A stretch of 6,606 nt of DNA, from the NCBI GenBank assembly GCA_016781725.1, contig JADDPU010000371.1, positions 9,675-16,280 on the forward strand, in the 5' to 3' direction. A program made the translations under genes and the position numbers. Positions 1 through 5,062 of this stretch are shown here, piece after piece. Below the pieces are notes generated by a model that searched no databases, was not told where the DNA came from, and saw only the letters and a program-made list of their open reading frames with translations. Position 1 is the stretch's first letter, and every line of letters begins with the position of its first letter. This DNA comes from Rubrobacter sp. (lineage in GTDB: Bacteria; Actinomycetota; Rubrobacteria; Rubrobacterales; Rubrobacteraceae).

Positions 1-24
1 GCCGCCGCCGCAGCCCCACCGGAG

Positions 25-58
25 AGGATCTTTATCCCGATTGTTGAATCTTTATTCA
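25..58 (+). promoter_or_regulatory. Tandem ARG boxes (ArgR operator) upstream of argC
   Basis: Positions 45-58 read TGAAT CTTT ATTCA, a perfect match to the core of the ArgR/AhrC operator (TGAAT-N4-ATTCA). A weaker copy lies at 25-38 (AGGAT CTTT ATCCC): the CTTT centre is identical and each half keeps 3 of 5 bases. The two copies start exactly 20 bp apart, about two helical turns. This is the arrangement known for hexameric ArgR, which binds paired 18-bp boxes separated by 2-3 bp. The site lies 85 bp before argC, and argR is the next gene, so arginine-dependent repression of the operon and autoregulation are expected. A possible -35 (TTGAAT, 44-49) overlaps the perfect box. The best -10 candidate (TATTGT, 70-75) is spaced 20 bp away and is weak. 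Confidence 0.8.
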
Positions 59-117
59 CGATCGGGCCGTATTGTCGCACCCGCGCGCGAGGGCGTCAAC
101 CGATTTATGCAGAAACT

Positions 118-131
118 TGAATAAATATCCT
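118..131 (+). promoter_or_regulatory. Possible third ARG half-box next to the argC start
   Basis: TGAAT AAAT ATCCT keeps a perfect left ARG half-site and an A/T centre but only 3 of 5 bases in the right half. It starts 73 bp after the perfect box, about seven helical turns, and ends 11 bp before the argC start codon. It could be an auxiliary ArgR contact or chance in an A/T-rich leader. Confidence 0.3.
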
Positions 132-142
132 GAAGATCTACA

Positions 143-1162
143 ATGGGCGGCATGGGACTGAAGGTAGGCATCTTTGGCGGGGGTGGGTACGCGGGGGCTG
201 AGTTGGTGCGGCTGCTCGCGGGGCATCCCGAGGTCGGGGCGATGGGGGTTGCTTCGCGGGGGTATGCGGGGCGTGAGATTCGGGAGGTTTATCCGCAGCT
301 CGCCGTCGGGGGTGTTTACGTTGCGCCGGAGGAGATCGAGGCCGACGGGATCGACGTGGCCTTCGTGGCCTACGGGCACGGGGAGAGCGCGGAGGCGGTC
401 GCGGGGTTGCTGCGGTCGGGGGTCCGGCTGGTCGTGGATCTTTCGGCCGACTTCCGGCTGCCTGAGGCGGGGCTCTACGGGGAGTGGTACGGGGAGCATC
501 CGGCGCCGGAGCTTCTGGCGGAGGCCCACTACGGGTTGCCCGAAGTCTTCGGGGCGGCGGAGGGGCGGCTCGTGGCGAACCCCGGCTGTTATCCGACGGC
601 GGCCGTCCTGGCGCTCGCGCCCGTGGTGCGGCGGGTTGGGCCCGGGATACGCTCCGTGACGATCAATGCGCTCTCGGGGGTGAGTGGGGCCGGGGCGAAG
701 CCGAGCGTAAAGACGCACTTCGTGAGCGTGAACGAGAGCGCGAACGCCTACGGTGCCCCGCGCCACCGCCACACGCCCGAGATAGAGACCGTGCTGCGTC
801 GGGTGGGGGAGACGCCGGCCGTCACGTTCGTGCCGCACCTCATCCCCGTGACGCGCGGGGAACTGGAGACGATAGTAGTTGACCTCGAGGAGGTGCCCGA
901 GGCGCGGGAGGTCCTCGGCTGGTACGCGGAGGACTACCGGGGTTGGGGGTTCGTCGAGGCGCGGGAGGAGTACCCGCACATCGCGCACGTGGCCAACACC
1001 AACCGGTGCAGGCTCTCGGCCGCGGTGGACGAGCGGGCGGGCAAGCTCTTGCTGTTCTCGGCGGTGGACAACCTGCTCAAGGGCGCCTCGGGGGCCGCGG
1101 TGCAGAACATGAACCTGGCGCTCGGCTACGAGGAGGACCTCGGGCTCGGGCACCTGAAGTAG
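143..1162 (+). CDS. argC: N-acetyl-gamma-glutamyl-phosphate reductase ArgC
   Basis: ArgC reduces N-acetylglutamyl-5-phosphate with NADPH to N-acetylglutamate semialdehyde, the third step of cytoplasmic arginine synthesis. The 339-residue product has the full family length. Near the N-terminus (residues 9-20) is the NADP-binding glycine-rich loop GIFGGGGYAGAE. The catalytic cysteine is Cys149 in NPGCYPT, and the active-site histidine region is RHRHTPE (207-213). Further conserved blocks are PHLIPVTRGE (231-240) and the C-terminal SAVDNLLKGASGAAVQNMN (306-324). The first ATG (143) was chosen because GAAG at 132-135 is a weak but correctly spaced ribosome site; the ATG at 152 (MGLKVGIFGG) is a credible alternative. 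The gene ends in a double TAG, the second overlapping the argR ribosome site. It heads the arginine block behind the ARG boxes. The identification is secure. Confidence 0.97.
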   Translation: MGGMGLKVGIFGGGGYAGAELVRLLAGHPEVGAMGVASRGYAGREIREVYPQLAVGGVYVAPEEIEADGIDVAFVAYGHGESAEAVAGLLRSGVRLVVDLSADFRLPEAGLYGEWYGEHPAPELLAEAHYGLPEVFGAAEGRLVANPGCYPTAAVLALAPVVRRVGPGIRSVTINALSGVSGAGAKPSVKTHFVSVNESANAYGAPRHRHTPEIETVLRRVGETPAVTFVPHLIPVTRGELETIVVDLEEVPEAREVLGWYAEDYRGWGFVEAREEYPHIAHVANTNRCRLSAAVDERAGKLLLFSAVDNLLKGASGAAVQNMNLALGYEEDLGLGHLK

Positions 1163-1163
1163 T

Positions 1164-1169
1164 AGGAGG
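1164..1169 (+). promoter_or_regulatory. Ribosome binding site of argR
   Basis: AGGAGG, a perfect Shine-Dalgarno sequence, lies 9 nt before the GTG at 1179 and fixes that GTG as the argR start. It begins two bases after the argC stop codon, so the two genes are probably cotranscribed and translationally close. Confidence 0.8.
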
Positions 1170-1178
1170 CAGAGAGCT

Positions 1179-1670
1179 GTGGGAGCGACGGGTGAGGCTA
1201 CGAGCGCGCCGGTGGACAAGACCACGAGGCAGGACCTGATCCTGCGCCTGATCTCCGAGCGGGACCTCGGCACCCAGCAGGGGGTCGTCGGCGCGCTCGC
1301 CGACGAGGGCGTCGAGGTGGCCCAGGCGACCGTGAGCCGGGACCTCGCCGAGCTCGGGGTCCTCAAGGTAGGCAACCGCTACCTGGCGTTGCCGCACGAG
1401 CCGGGTTCGGCCGGTATCGAGGTCCTGCCGAGCTTCGTCCTCGGCCTTACCCCGGCCCAGAACCAGGTAGTCATCTACACCCGCGACGGGACCGCCGGGG
1501 CCGTCTCCAGCGTCCTCGACCGGGTGAGGGGGCTCAAGGTCTTGGGCACCATCGCGGGCCAGGACACCGTGCTCGCCATCGCCCCCGATAACGCCGCCGC
1601 CGTGGAGGTCGCGGGCCTCATCGCGGACGTCTGCCGGGCCAAAACCCGGCCCGCAGGGAACGTCGAGTAG
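1179..1670 (+). CDS. argR: Arginine repressor ArgR
   Basis: ArgR is the arginine-responsive transcription factor that binds ARG boxes as a hexamer. The product has 163 residues, slightly longer than the usual 150-156 through an N-terminal extension. Residues about 14-75 form the winged helix-turn-helix, with the recognition-helix signature ATVSRDLAELGVLKV (50-64; Ser53-Arg54). Residues about 85-158 form the C-terminal oligomerisation and arginine-binding domain, with GLTPAQNQVVIYTRDGTAGA (89-108). The ligand motif reads GTIAGQDT (123-130) where the family usually has GTIAGDDT, so the first Asp is Gln128 while Asp129 is kept (codons CAG GAC). The GTG start is supported by AGGAGG. The gene follows argC by 16 nt and faces no other promoter that I can see. 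Its expected targets include the ARG boxes at 25-58. Identity is secure; how the Q128 change affects arginine sensing is unknown. Confidence 0.96.
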   Translation: MGATGEATSAPVDKTTRQDLILRLISERDLGTQQGVVGALADEGVEVAQATVSRDLAELGVLKVGNRYLALPHEPGSAGIEVLPSFVLGLTPAQNQVVIYTRDGTAGAVSSVLDRVRGLKVLGTIAGQDTVLAIAPDNAAAVEVAGLIADVCRAKTRPAGNVE

Positions 1671-1795
1671 TTGCCGCCCACGAGCGTGAGAATCGTCTAC
1701 CGGCCGAGGTCTGCCGCGCCCGACGACCCAAAATTCCCGTGGGCTCGGCGCTCTCGTCCTACGAGCGTGTCAGCATGCGCAGCGAGCCCTCCCCC

Positions 1796-1800
1796 GAGGA
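1796..1800 (+). promoter_or_regulatory. Ribosome binding site favouring the ATG at 1811
   Basis: GAGGA ends 10 nt before the ATG at 1811. The upstream in-frame starts, GTG 1739 and ATG 1775, have no comparable site, so this motif decides the start chosen for the ACT-domain gene. Confidence 0.5.
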
Positions 1801-1810
1801 CGCCTGGATC

Positions 1811-2251
1811 ATGAAGACCTACCCTTCCGAGGACGTTACCGCCCCGCGGCCCGTTCTCACCCTGACCCTGCTCGAAGGGCGTCTGGCAGTGTGCCGTCTG
1901 GACGCCGCGTCCGAGGTTCCGGCTTGGGCGACGGGGGCGCCGCCGCTTTTCTCGGTGACGCGCACAGCAGGCGAGCTCTCCGTCGTATGTCCTGAGAAGT
2001 TCGTGCCCGAGGGGGTCGGGTGCGAGAGGGGCTGGCGCGTCTTCGAGCTGGAGGGACCGTTCGAGTTCTCGGAGGTCGGGATCCTGTCGGCGGTGGCGGC
2101 GCCGCTGGCCGAGGCGGGGGTCGGCATCTTCGCCGTCTCGACCTTCGACACCGATTACGTTCTCGTCAAAGAGGAGAGGCTGGATCTCGCCGTAAGCGCC
2201 CTGCGCGGACGGGGCCACGGCATCCTTGGCCTTCCGGCGAAAGAGGATTGA
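1811..2251 (+). CDS. ACT-domain protein (ACT_7/CASTOR-like family), putative amino-acid sensor
   Basis: No biochemical function is established for this small cytoplasmic family. ACT domains generally bind amino acids, and the ACT_7 family also covers the ligand domains of the animal arginine sensor CASTOR. The 146-residue product shows the family blocks in order: LTLLEGRLAVCRLD (18-31), SVTRTAGELSVVCPE (48-62), GWRVFELEGPFEFSEVG (74-90) and FAVSTFDTDYVLVKEE (107-122). These are consistent with two tandem ACT folds and a family length near 130. I chose ATG 1811 because it has a GAGGA ribosome site and homology-like sequence begins soon after. GTG 1739 would give 170 residues and ATG 1775 would give 158, with less typical N-termini. 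It lies 140 bp after argR and 173 bp before argG. The location suggests, but does not show, a link to arginine or aspartate-family sensing. Confidence 0.85.
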   Translation: MKTYPSEDVTAPRPVLTLTLLEGRLAVCRLDAASEVPAWATGAPPLFSVTRTAGELSVVCPEKFVPEGVGCERGWRVFELEGPFEFSEVGILSAVAAPLAEAGVGIFAVSTFDTDYVLVKEERLDLAVSALRGRGHGILGLPAKED

Positions 2252-2257
2252 GCCGGG

Positions 2258-2431
2258 ATGCGAATACGCTCTCTACGCCACGCGACGCTCGAGGCCATCA
2301 ACCACCGTCCGCCCTCTCGTCGAGAGCTCGGCGAAGACCTGGAACACGAAGGACTCCTCGGGCGGGGCGAGAGCCCCACCGACGACATAACGCTAGTAGT
2401 ACCTTGGACAACCTGGGAGGAACCGTGCTAG
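2258..2431 (+). CDS. Doubtful 57-residue ORF between the ACT gene and argG
   Basis: An ATG 6 nt after the ACT gene's stop, in the same reading frame, opens 57 codons that end 7 nt inside argG (stop at 2429-2431). The product is charged, with RRELGEDLEHEGLL in the middle and DDITLVV near the C-terminus. DDITLVV resembles the end of PP2C/SpoIIE-type phosphatases, but too little remains to claim homology. The possible ribosome site AAGAGG (2241-2246) is 11 nt upstream. By my count 38 of 57 third codon positions are G or C, below what the surrounding genes look like. It may be a small protein, a leader peptide coupled to argG, a decayed tail, or chance. Confidence 0.2.
   Translation: MRIRSLRHATLEAINHRPPSRRELGEDLEHEGLLGRGESPTDDITLVVPWTTWEEPC
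2364..2377 (+). other. GNRA-type hairpin upstream of argG
   Basis: GGGGC-GAGA-GCCCC is a perfect 5-bp G/C stem capped by a GAGA (GNRA-class) tetraloop, ending 47 nt before the argG start. A weaker CTCTC-GTC-GAGAG inverted repeat lies at 2314-2326. There is no following T-run, so it is not a standard terminator. It could stabilise or modulate the mRNA leader of argG, or be chance in G/C-rich DNA. Confidence 0.35.
2415..2420 (+). promoter_or_regulatory. Ribosome binding site of argG
   Basis: GGGAGG lies only 4 nt before the GTG at 2425, a short but workable spacing. It supports GTG as the argG start rather than the in-frame TTG at 2404, which lies upstream of the motif. Confidence 0.6.
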
Positions 2432-3651
2432 AAGGAAAGAAAGTAGTACTCGCATACTCCGGCGGACTGGACACCTCGGTCTGCGTGAAGTGGCTCGAGC
2501 AGCAGGGGGCGACGCCCTACGCTCTGTATCTGGACCTCGGACAGGGGGAGCCCGCCGGGGACGTAAAGGCGAAAGCGCTCCGGATAGGCGCCGCGGACGC
2601 CCTGGTGCGCGATGCCAGGACCGAGTTCGTAGAGGAGTACGTAGCCCCGGCGATAAAGGCGAACGCGCTCTACGGCGGCAAGTACCCGCTGTTCACGGCG
2701 CTCGGACGGCCGCTCATCGCCAAGAAGCTAGTCGAGGCGGCGCGGGAGGTGGGCGCGACCCACATCGCGCACGGTTCGACGGGCAAGGGCAACGACCAGG
2801 TCCGCTTCGACGTGACCACGGCCTCGATCGCCCCGGACCTGACCGTCGTCGCCCCCGTCCGCGACTGGAACATGAGCCGCCCCGAGGAGATGGCCTACGC
2901 CGAGGAGCACGGCATCCCGGTCCCGACCACCAAAGAGTCCCCCTACAGCGTGGACCAGAACCTCTGGGGACGCTCCATCGAGGCCGGTCCTCTCGAAGAC
3001 CCCGACCACGAGCCGACCGAGGACGTCTTCGAGTTGACGGCCTCCCCCGAAGACGCCCCCAACGAACCGCGTTACGTCGAGCTCGGCTTCGAGGAGGGCC
3101 TGCCAACGACCCTAGACGGCGAGGAATATGCGCTGGTCGACCTCATAGCAGACCTCAACACCATAGCCGGGGCGCACGGCGTCGGCCGCATCGACATGAT
3201 CGAAGACCGCCTGGTAGGCATAAAGAGCCGCGAGATCTACGAGGCCCCCGCGGCCCTCACCATCGTAACGGCCCACAAGGAACTCGAAACCCTCACCCTC
3301 ACCAAAGACGTCCTCCGCTTCAAGGCAGCGGTCGAGCAGCGCTACACCGAGCTCACCTACGAGGGCCTCTGGTTCACCCCCCTCAAGTCCGCCCTCGACG
3401 CCTTCATATCAGAAACCCAGAAGACCGTAACTGGCACCGTTCGCCTCAAGCTCTACAAGGGGAACGCCACAGTCGTGGGCCGCACCGCCCCCAACGCCCT
3501 CTATAACAAAGACCTCGCCACCTACGACCCCAACAGCACCTTCGACGAGGCAGCCGCCGCCGGCTTTATCGCCCTCTGGGGCCTCCCCGCCCGCCAGTGG
3601 GCCAGCGTGAACGGCGGCACCGAGCAGAGCCCCCTCCCATCAAAACACTAA
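2425..3651 (+). CDS. argG: Argininosuccinate synthase ArgG
   Basis: ArgG joins citrulline and aspartate with ATP hydrolysed to AMP and PPi, giving argininosuccinate, the penultimate step of arginine synthesis. The 408-residue product matches the usual length of about 400. The PP-loop ATP site is LAYSGGLDTSV (9-19). Conserved blocks follow: ALYGGKYPLFTALGRPLIAK (81-100), HGSTGKGNDQVRF (116-128), EEHGIPVPTTKESPYSVDQN (160-179) and LWGRSIEAGPLEDP (180-193). The GTG start has GGGAGG 4 nt upstream and puts the PP-loop at the normal distance from the N-terminus; the frame stays open far upstream only because it is G/C-rich. It closes the arginine block. argH, usually next, is absent, and no clear terminator follows. 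Identity is secure. Confidence 0.97.
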   Translation: MLEGKKVVLAYSGGLDTSVCVKWLEQQGATPYALYLDLGQGEPAGDVKAKALRIGAADALVRDARTEFVEEYVAPAIKANALYGGKYPLFTALGRPLIAKKLVEAAREVGATHIAHGSTGKGNDQVRFDVTTASIAPDLTVVAPVRDWNMSRPEEMAYAEEHGIPVPTTKESPYSVDQNLWGRSIEAGPLEDPDHEPTEDVFELTASPEDAPNEPRYVELGFEEGLPTTLDGEEYALVDLIADLNTIAGAHGVGRIDMIEDRLVGIKSREIYEAPAALTIVTAHKELETLTLTKDVLRFKAAVEQRYTELTYEGLWFTPLKSALDAFISETQKTVTGTVRLKLYKGNATVVGRTAPNALYNKDLATYDPNSTFDEAAAAGFIALWGLPARQWASVNGGTEQSPLPSKH

Positions 3652-3724
3652 ACTCGTGGTACACAGATGGGCATAGAATAGAAGTATTTGCAGGGATTTT
3701 CTCATGGAGATCCGCCTGATCGAT

Positions 3725-3794
3725 CATGCGCGTAGACTAATCTTGAACGTAAGAGTAAATATAACCTTTAATCATAGAGTTATGTAGATGCAGG
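3725..3794 (+). repeat. Diverged intergenic repeat, copy A
   Basis: This segment resembles 4809-4874. Shared blocks in the same order are CATGC, CTTGA, TAATC(A/T)TAGA, GTAG and TGCAGG, with short gaps and A/T-rich, poorly matched sequence between them. Both copies lie just after a gene (argG here, tadA there) and both carry promoter-like hexamers. It may be a degraded mobile or duplicated regulatory element. Confidence 0.4.
3743..3772 (+). promoter_or_regulatory. Candidate sigma-70-type promoter after argG
   Basis: TTGAAC (3743-3748, 4 of 6 to TTGACA) and TTTAAT (3767-3772, 5 of 6 to TATAAT) are 18 bp apart. It would transcribe toward the arsC remnant and tadA. The A/T-rich context raises the chance of a false match. 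Confidence 0.4.
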
Positions 3795-3863
3795 TCAGTG
3801 TTCCGGTATGGTAGACGGGTCGCTCGTGGCGGCTTCGGGGCGCCGATAGAGGTCCTCTGGTGA

Positions 3864-4133
3864 GCTTTTTCGGCCCTATTCAGATCCCCCGCAGACCCTT
3901 CGTCCGCCCGTCGTCGGACGCTGGAGCGCTACCTCGCGGAACAGTTCGAGTACGTCGTCCTCGTCTGCGACGACGCCAACGAGGCGTGCCCGGTCTTGCC
4001 CGGCGCGAGGGGGCGGTTGCACTGCTTCTTCGGGTACCCTTCGCGGGCGGAGGGGGGAGGGGAGAAGCGGCTCGCGGTGTTCCGGCGGGTGCGAGACGAG
4101 ATACGGGCCCCCGCGTCGAGGGAGAGTTGGTGA
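3864..4133 (+). pseudogene. 5'-truncated arsenate reductase (ArsC, LMW-phosphatase type) remnant
   Basis: Translation of this open frame gives 89 codons with no start, since a TGA stop precedes it at 3861. From about 3912 it matches the C-terminal part of thioredoxin-coupled ArsC. YVVLVCDDANEACPVLPG keeps the redox cysteines seven residues apart (Cys82 and Cys89 of the plasmid pI258 enzyme), and AVFRRVRDEIRA is the typical C-terminal helix. The N-terminal P-loop (CX5R) with the nucleophilic cysteine is missing. The usual HWxFxDP stretch reads HCFFGYP, so the conserved tryptophan and the general-acid aspartate are gone. I could not find the N-terminus in any upstream frame. The enzyme would have reduced arsenate to arsenite; this copy cannot work. 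No other ars gene is in view. The family call is firm and its exact 5' boundary is not. Confidence 0.75.
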
Positions 4134-4239
4134 ACGGGGAGGTTAAGGCGGGAGGAAGGCGGGATATCGGCGACGAGTAGGCTGGAGATCCTACGACCCG
4201 ACGTCCAACACCCGGTGAAGGCATGGCGCACCGGCCTGC

Positions 4240-4245
4240 TATCAT
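4240..4245 (+). promoter_or_regulatory. Candidate -10 element for tadA
   Basis: TATCAT matches TATAAT at 5 of 6 positions. A transcript starting about 7 nt later would begin at or next to the in-frame GTG at 4253, an arrangement typical of leaderless actinobacterial mRNAs. No good -35 is visible upstream. Confidence 0.4.
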
Positions 4246-4303
4246 CGCCACAGTGAGCGAGAAGGACATCGTGACCGGCCCCGGGGAGCCTGGGTCCACC
4301 TTC

Positions 4304-4795
4304 ATGGATACCGACCTCTCCATGATGCGCCGGGCCCTGCTCGCCGCCGAGGGCGCGGCCGAGAGGGGCGAGGTGCCCGTCGGGGCCGTGGTAGCGAGGC
4401 GGGGGGAGATCCTGGCCGTCGCCGCCAACGAGCGCGAGGCCACGGGCGACCCGACAGCCCACGCGGAGCTGCTCGCCATCAGGGAGGCGGCAAGGACCCT
4501 CGGCGGCTGGCGCCTGGCTGGCTGCACCCTCTACGCAACCCTCGAACCCTGCCCCATGTGCGCGGGCGCAGCCCACGCCGCCCGCCTCTCGCGTCTAGTC
4601 TACGCAGCCCCCGACCCCAAGGCCGGCTACGCCGGCACCCTCCACAACACCCCCGCTGACGACCGCCTCAACCACACCTTCGCCGCGGAGGGCGGCCTCC
4701 TCGAAGCCGAAGCCGCCCGAATACTCCGCGACTTCTTCAAGAACCGCCGCCAGAAGCATCGGGAGAGCCCCAGAACCCCCTTTCGACGGCCCTAA
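4304..4795 (+). CDS. tadA: tRNA-specific adenosine deaminase TadA
   Basis: TadA deaminates adenosine-34 to inosine in the anticodon of tRNA, classically tRNA-Arg(ACG), letting one tRNA read several CGN codons. With the ATG at 4304 the protein has 163 residues. The zinc site is His53 of HAE plus Cys83 and Cys86 of PCPMC, with Glu55 as proton shuttle. Also present are the N-terminal EVPVGAVV, the LNHTF block and the C-terminal ARILRDFFKNRR helix. I chose 4304 because MDTDLSMMRRALL begins where TadA homologues begin. GGGGAG (4283-4288) is 15 nt away, longer than usual. In-frame GTG 4253 (leaderless) and ATG 4223 would add 17 or 27 unconserved residues. The gene stands alone between the arsC remnant and an A/T-rich gap. 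Identity is secure; the start is not. Confidence 0.95.
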   Translation: MDTDLSMMRRALLAAEGAAERGEVPVGAVVARRGEILAVAANEREATGDPTAHAELLAIREAARTLGGWRLAGCTLYATLEPCPMCAGAAHAARLSRLVYAAPDPKAGYAGTLHNTPADDRLNHTFAAEGGLLEAEAARILRDFFKNRRQKHRESPRTPFRRP

Positions 4796-4808
4796 TGCCC
4801 GGTAGCAG

Positions 4809-4874
4809 CATGCACTTAAACTTGAGGTATATATAACTTGCAATAGTAATCTTAGATTCAAGTAGCGGTGCAGG
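4809..4874 (+). repeat. Diverged intergenic repeat, copy B
   Basis: Partner of 3725-3794, sharing CATGC, CTTGA, TAATC(T/A)TAGA, GTAG and TGCAGG in order. Its promoter-like hexamers are TTGAGG (4822-4827) and AGTAAT (4845-4850), 17 bp apart. The ends CTTGA (4821-4825) and TCAAG (4858-4862) form an inverted repeat that copy A lacks. Confidence 0.4.
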
Positions 4875-5010
4875 CATCCGTCTTGACCTGAACATAAAGG
4901 TGCGTGATTTGCGGGATATTCCCTTCTCTACGGCGGTCCTGAAAAATTCTTTGAAAAATTTTGGCGTTAGGGTTCAGGGAGCGTATCCCGCGTCCTAAGA
5001 GGGATTCGGG

Positions 5011-5042
5011 GCTTCAGCTTCAATTTAACCTGAAGTTAAGCT
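5011..5042. repeat. Overlapping inverted repeats upstream of nrdR
   Basis: AGCTT (5016-5020) pairs with AAGCT (5038-5042), CTTCA (5018-5022) with TGAAG (5031-5035), and TTAAC (5025-5029) with GTTAA (5035-5039). These are alternative short stems, so a switchable RNA hairpin or a DNA operator is possible. No following T-run supports a terminator. Confidence 0.35.
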
Positions 5043-5062
5043 ACATTCTGCTGGTATTGCAT

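Larger units (their letters stand above)
3652..3863 (+). other. A/T-richer intergenic region after argG
   Basis: This 212-bp stretch has no credible gene and is much richer in A and T than the flanking genes, especially up to about 3790. It contains a perfect 10-bp palindrome TGATCGATCA (3717-3726), the promoter-like repeat copy at 3725-3794, and AGAGGTCCTCT (3848-3858) followed by TTTTT at 3866-3870. I see no convincing terminator for argG. Confidence 0.6.

Noticed and set aside
56..1375. Long minus-strand open frame opposite argC and argR
   Set aside because: It mirrors two secure plus-strand genes, is rich in Arg and Pro, and has no recognisable motif; long antisense frames are expected in G/C-rich coding DNA.
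1633..1650. GCCGGG/CCCGGC hairpin at the 3' end of argR as a terminator
   Set aside because: It lies inside the coding sequence and no T-run follows.
2020..2424. N-terminal extension of argG back to 2020
   Set aside because: It overlaps most of the ACT gene and encodes low-complexity Arg/Gly sequence; the GTG at 2425 has a ribosome site and the correct family N-terminus.
3848..3870. AGAGGTCCTCT followed by TTTTT as an argG terminator
   Set aside because: The stem closes on one base, so only about 3 bp could form, and the T-run is 7 nt further on.
3860..4180. 106-codon open frame after argG as a gene
   Set aside because: Arg/Gly-rich shadow frame; the adjacent frame encodes the recognisable ArsC remnant.
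4824..4839. TATATATA core as an NrdR box
   Set aside because: The central 8 bp match, but the flanking ACAC/GTGT positions almost all disagree and it is about 300 bp from nrdR.
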